Assembly: GCA_051027215.1 (NCBI GenBank)
Contig: JBPCXR010000262.1
Span: 4,092 to 68,091 of the forward strand
Length of the DNA: 64,000 nucleotides
Source of the DNA: CALHVX01 sp051027215
Lineage (GTDB): Bacteria > Pseudomonadota > Gammaproteobacteria > Pseudomonadales > Azotimanducaceae
Direction of reading: 5' to 3'
The translations under genes were made by a program, and so were the position numbers. This document shows, piece after piece, positions 62,777 to 64,000 of this stretch. The notes beneath the pieces are model-generated. The model was not told the DNA's origin, did no database searches, and saw only the letters and a list, made by a program, of their open reading frames with translations. Numbering within the stretch: the first letter of the stretch is position 1; each line of letters starts with the position of its first letter.

Positions 62777-64000
62777 CTAGAAATGCACGGCAAAGCTCAC
62801 CCCCGCCCACTTGGGTCGACCGTAGTACTGCTCGGTCAAGCCAAAGACATCGAGACCAGACAAATCAAAGGTCTGCACCAAGTACTCTTCATCGCTGAAA
62901 TTGTTGATGAACGCTCGCACATCCCAGCGCCCACTGTCGGCAATGTAGCTTAAGGAGGCGTTTTGCACCGTGTAGCCGTTTTCGGTAACGGTCTCAGCAC
63001 GGGTCAAGGCAAAGTAGTGCTCCGAGCGGTACTGGGCATCGTACTGGAAGGCTAGCCTTCCATTCGCCATGGGAAATTCATAGCGAATGAGTGCGTTCAA
63101 GTTAAGATTGGGCGACTGCACAGATGTCGTGCCAAAGCCATTCAGGTCGACGTCGGTATCGTTGTAGGCTACACCAAAGATCAAATCCAGGCCTTCCATC
63201 GGAGCCGCCTGTAACTCCAGCTCGACCCCGTTGCTGTCTGCATCGGTGTTGGTGGTGATCGTGTCGACCCCGATGATCTGGAAGGCTTGGTAGTCTTGGT
63301 AGTCGTAATAGTAGGCCGCGCCGTTGAAAAAGATCAGTCCATCGGCCAGCCGAGCTTTGAATCCGACCTCAAACGCATCCAACTGTTCCGGCGCATAACT
63401 GAGTGTATCGTCGTTATAGTCCAGTGGTGGATTGAGGGGGAAAATTGGAGCATTGAAGCCGCCGCCTTTAACCCCACGGTTGTAGCTGGCATAGACTAGG
63501 AGATCATCGGTTGCCTGGAAGTTGGCGGCGAGTCGAATGGACCACTCGGTATCGTCCCGATCACCTTCGTAACTGGCCAGCGTAGCCAAAATGTTGGGAT
63601 TACCACCGCGAAGCTTGGTACCGGGAATGTAATCCACAACGTTGGTGACAAACTCGTAGTCCTTGTCGTCGTTGATCACTCGAACACCTAGAATGCCGGT
63701 TAAACGCTCAGAAAAATCGTATTCCACCTGTCCAAACACCGACATCGACTTGGTCGTCATTTCGTAAGGGTTGTCCAAGCCGGTGACGAAAGGGGTATCG
63801 CTGACCGGATCCAAAAAAGGTTCTGACTCAGCACCGTTGGAGTCTGCGATGTCTAAATCCAGGTAGTAGAAGCCAGCAACCCAATTCATGCGATTGGTAC
63901 TACCGTTGATCCGAAACTCCTGAGACAGTTGCTCAGCATCCGTTGTTAGGTAGAAGTTAAAAAAGTTTACCGGCGATGCGTCAGAATCTTCGATGTAATC
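62777..64000 (-). CDS. TonB-dependent receptor, C-terminal part (5' end beyond window)
   Basis: About 408 residues of beta-barrel, still open at 64000. EFRINGSTNRMNWVAGFYYL opens the visible part; later strands (YASYNRGVKGGGFNAP, LDAFEVGFKARLADGLIFFN) are common to receptors of oxygenated or hydrophobic substrates, and it ends KWAGVSFAVHF with the terminal aromatic required for outer-membrane assembly. Plug and signal lie outside the window. It converges on the third P450. Confidence 0.88.
   Translation of the reverse strand, partial: DYIEDSDASPVNFFNFYLTTDAEQLSQEFRINGSTNRMNWVAGFYYLDLDIADSNGAESEPFLDPVSDTPFVTGLDNPYEMTTKSMSVFGQVEYDFSERLTGILGVRVINDDKDYEFVTNVVDYIPGTKLRGGNPNILATLASYEGDRDDTEWSIRLAANFQATDDLLVYASYNRGVKGGGFNAPIFPLNPPLDYNDDTLSYAPEQLDAFEVGFKARLADGLIFFNGAAYYYDYQDYQAFQIIGVDTITTNTDADSNGVELELQAAPMEGLDLIFGVAYNDTDVDLNGFGTTSVQSPNLNLNALIRYEFPMANGRLAFQYDAQYRSEHYFALTRAETVTENGYTVQNASLSYIADSGRWDVRAFINNFSDEEYLVQTFDLSGLDVFGLTEQYYGRPKWAGVSFAVHF

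Noticed and set aside
1..64000. tRNA, rRNA, insertion sequences, phage or integron parts
   Set aside because: No transposase or integrase frame, no terminal inverted repeats, and no cloverleaf or rRNA sequence was noticed by eye; a covariance-model scan would be decisive.

Overview
The window reads as chromosomal DNA from a Gram-negative, probably marine or aquatic gammaproteobacterium (inference). The signs are lipoproteins with lipoboxes, two TonB-dependent receptors, a PEP-CTERM protein, a pst/pho operon with the long PstC/PstA types found in Gammaproteobacteria, base composition by eye in the mid to high fifties percent G+C, and dense packing with many overlapping start and stop codons. 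I saw no rRNA, tRNA, CRISPR array, transposase or phage gene. The content is that of an oxidative catabolic specialist: three cytochromes P450, three PQQ-type quinoproteins, four acyl-CoA dehydrogenases, three enoyl-CoA hydratases, a thiolase, four SDRs, an aldehyde dehydrogenase and several ferredoxin-fold (EthD/ABM) proteins.

Layout. 1-3765 (minus): two paralogous double-EthD proteins (one cut by the window edge), an FAD oxidoreductase and a nu-type GST. 3914-17814 (plus): a run of eleven genes with an SDR, a lipoprotein cytochrome c-PQQ propeller, a second PQQ propeller, two MFS carriers, a thiamine-diphosphate E1 alpha/beta pair without E2/E3, an ALDH, a SnoaL-like protein, a third (cytochrome c) PQQ propeller and ElaA. 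17816-19832 (minus): SDR and MFS. 20006-28009: P450, TlpA-like thioredoxin, MscS channel, a small membrane protein, two related secreted proteins with a PDxxGxW start, a PEP-CTERM protein and an APC permease. 27991-34933 (minus): amidohydrolase lipoprotein, acyl-CoA dehydrogenase pair, TTC38-like TPR protein, phospholipase D family protein.

34972-43132 (minus): the phosphate operon phoR-pstS-pstC-pstA-pstB-phoU, preceded by two Pho-box-like sites, with no phoB beside phoR and a pyrimidine-rich 17-bp repeat tract between pstB and phoU. 43461-50070: beta-oxidation genes (two enoyl-CoA hydratases, a monooxygenase-fold protein, an SDR, a second acyl-CoA dehydrogenase pair, a thiolase). 50146-53291: an XRE regulator with a degenerate S24-like C-terminus diverging from a TonB receptor, with two matching palindromes 72 bp apart between them. 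53410-64000: ureohydrolase, old-yellow-enzyme/FadH-like flavoprotein lacking one Fe-S cysteine, P450, lipoprotein, enoyl-CoA hydratase, PurU, ferredoxin-fold protein, RidA, third P450 and a second TonB receptor cut by the window edge.

Reading as a whole (inference): hydrophobic or oxygenated substrates are taken up by TonB receptors, hydroxylated by P450s, oxidised by periplasmic quinoproteins, SDRs and ALDH, and shortened by acyl-CoA dehydrogenase/hydratase/thiolase steps. The paired acyl-CoA dehydrogenases recall the heteromeric enzymes of steroid side-chain degradation, but the actual substrate cannot be read from the sequence.
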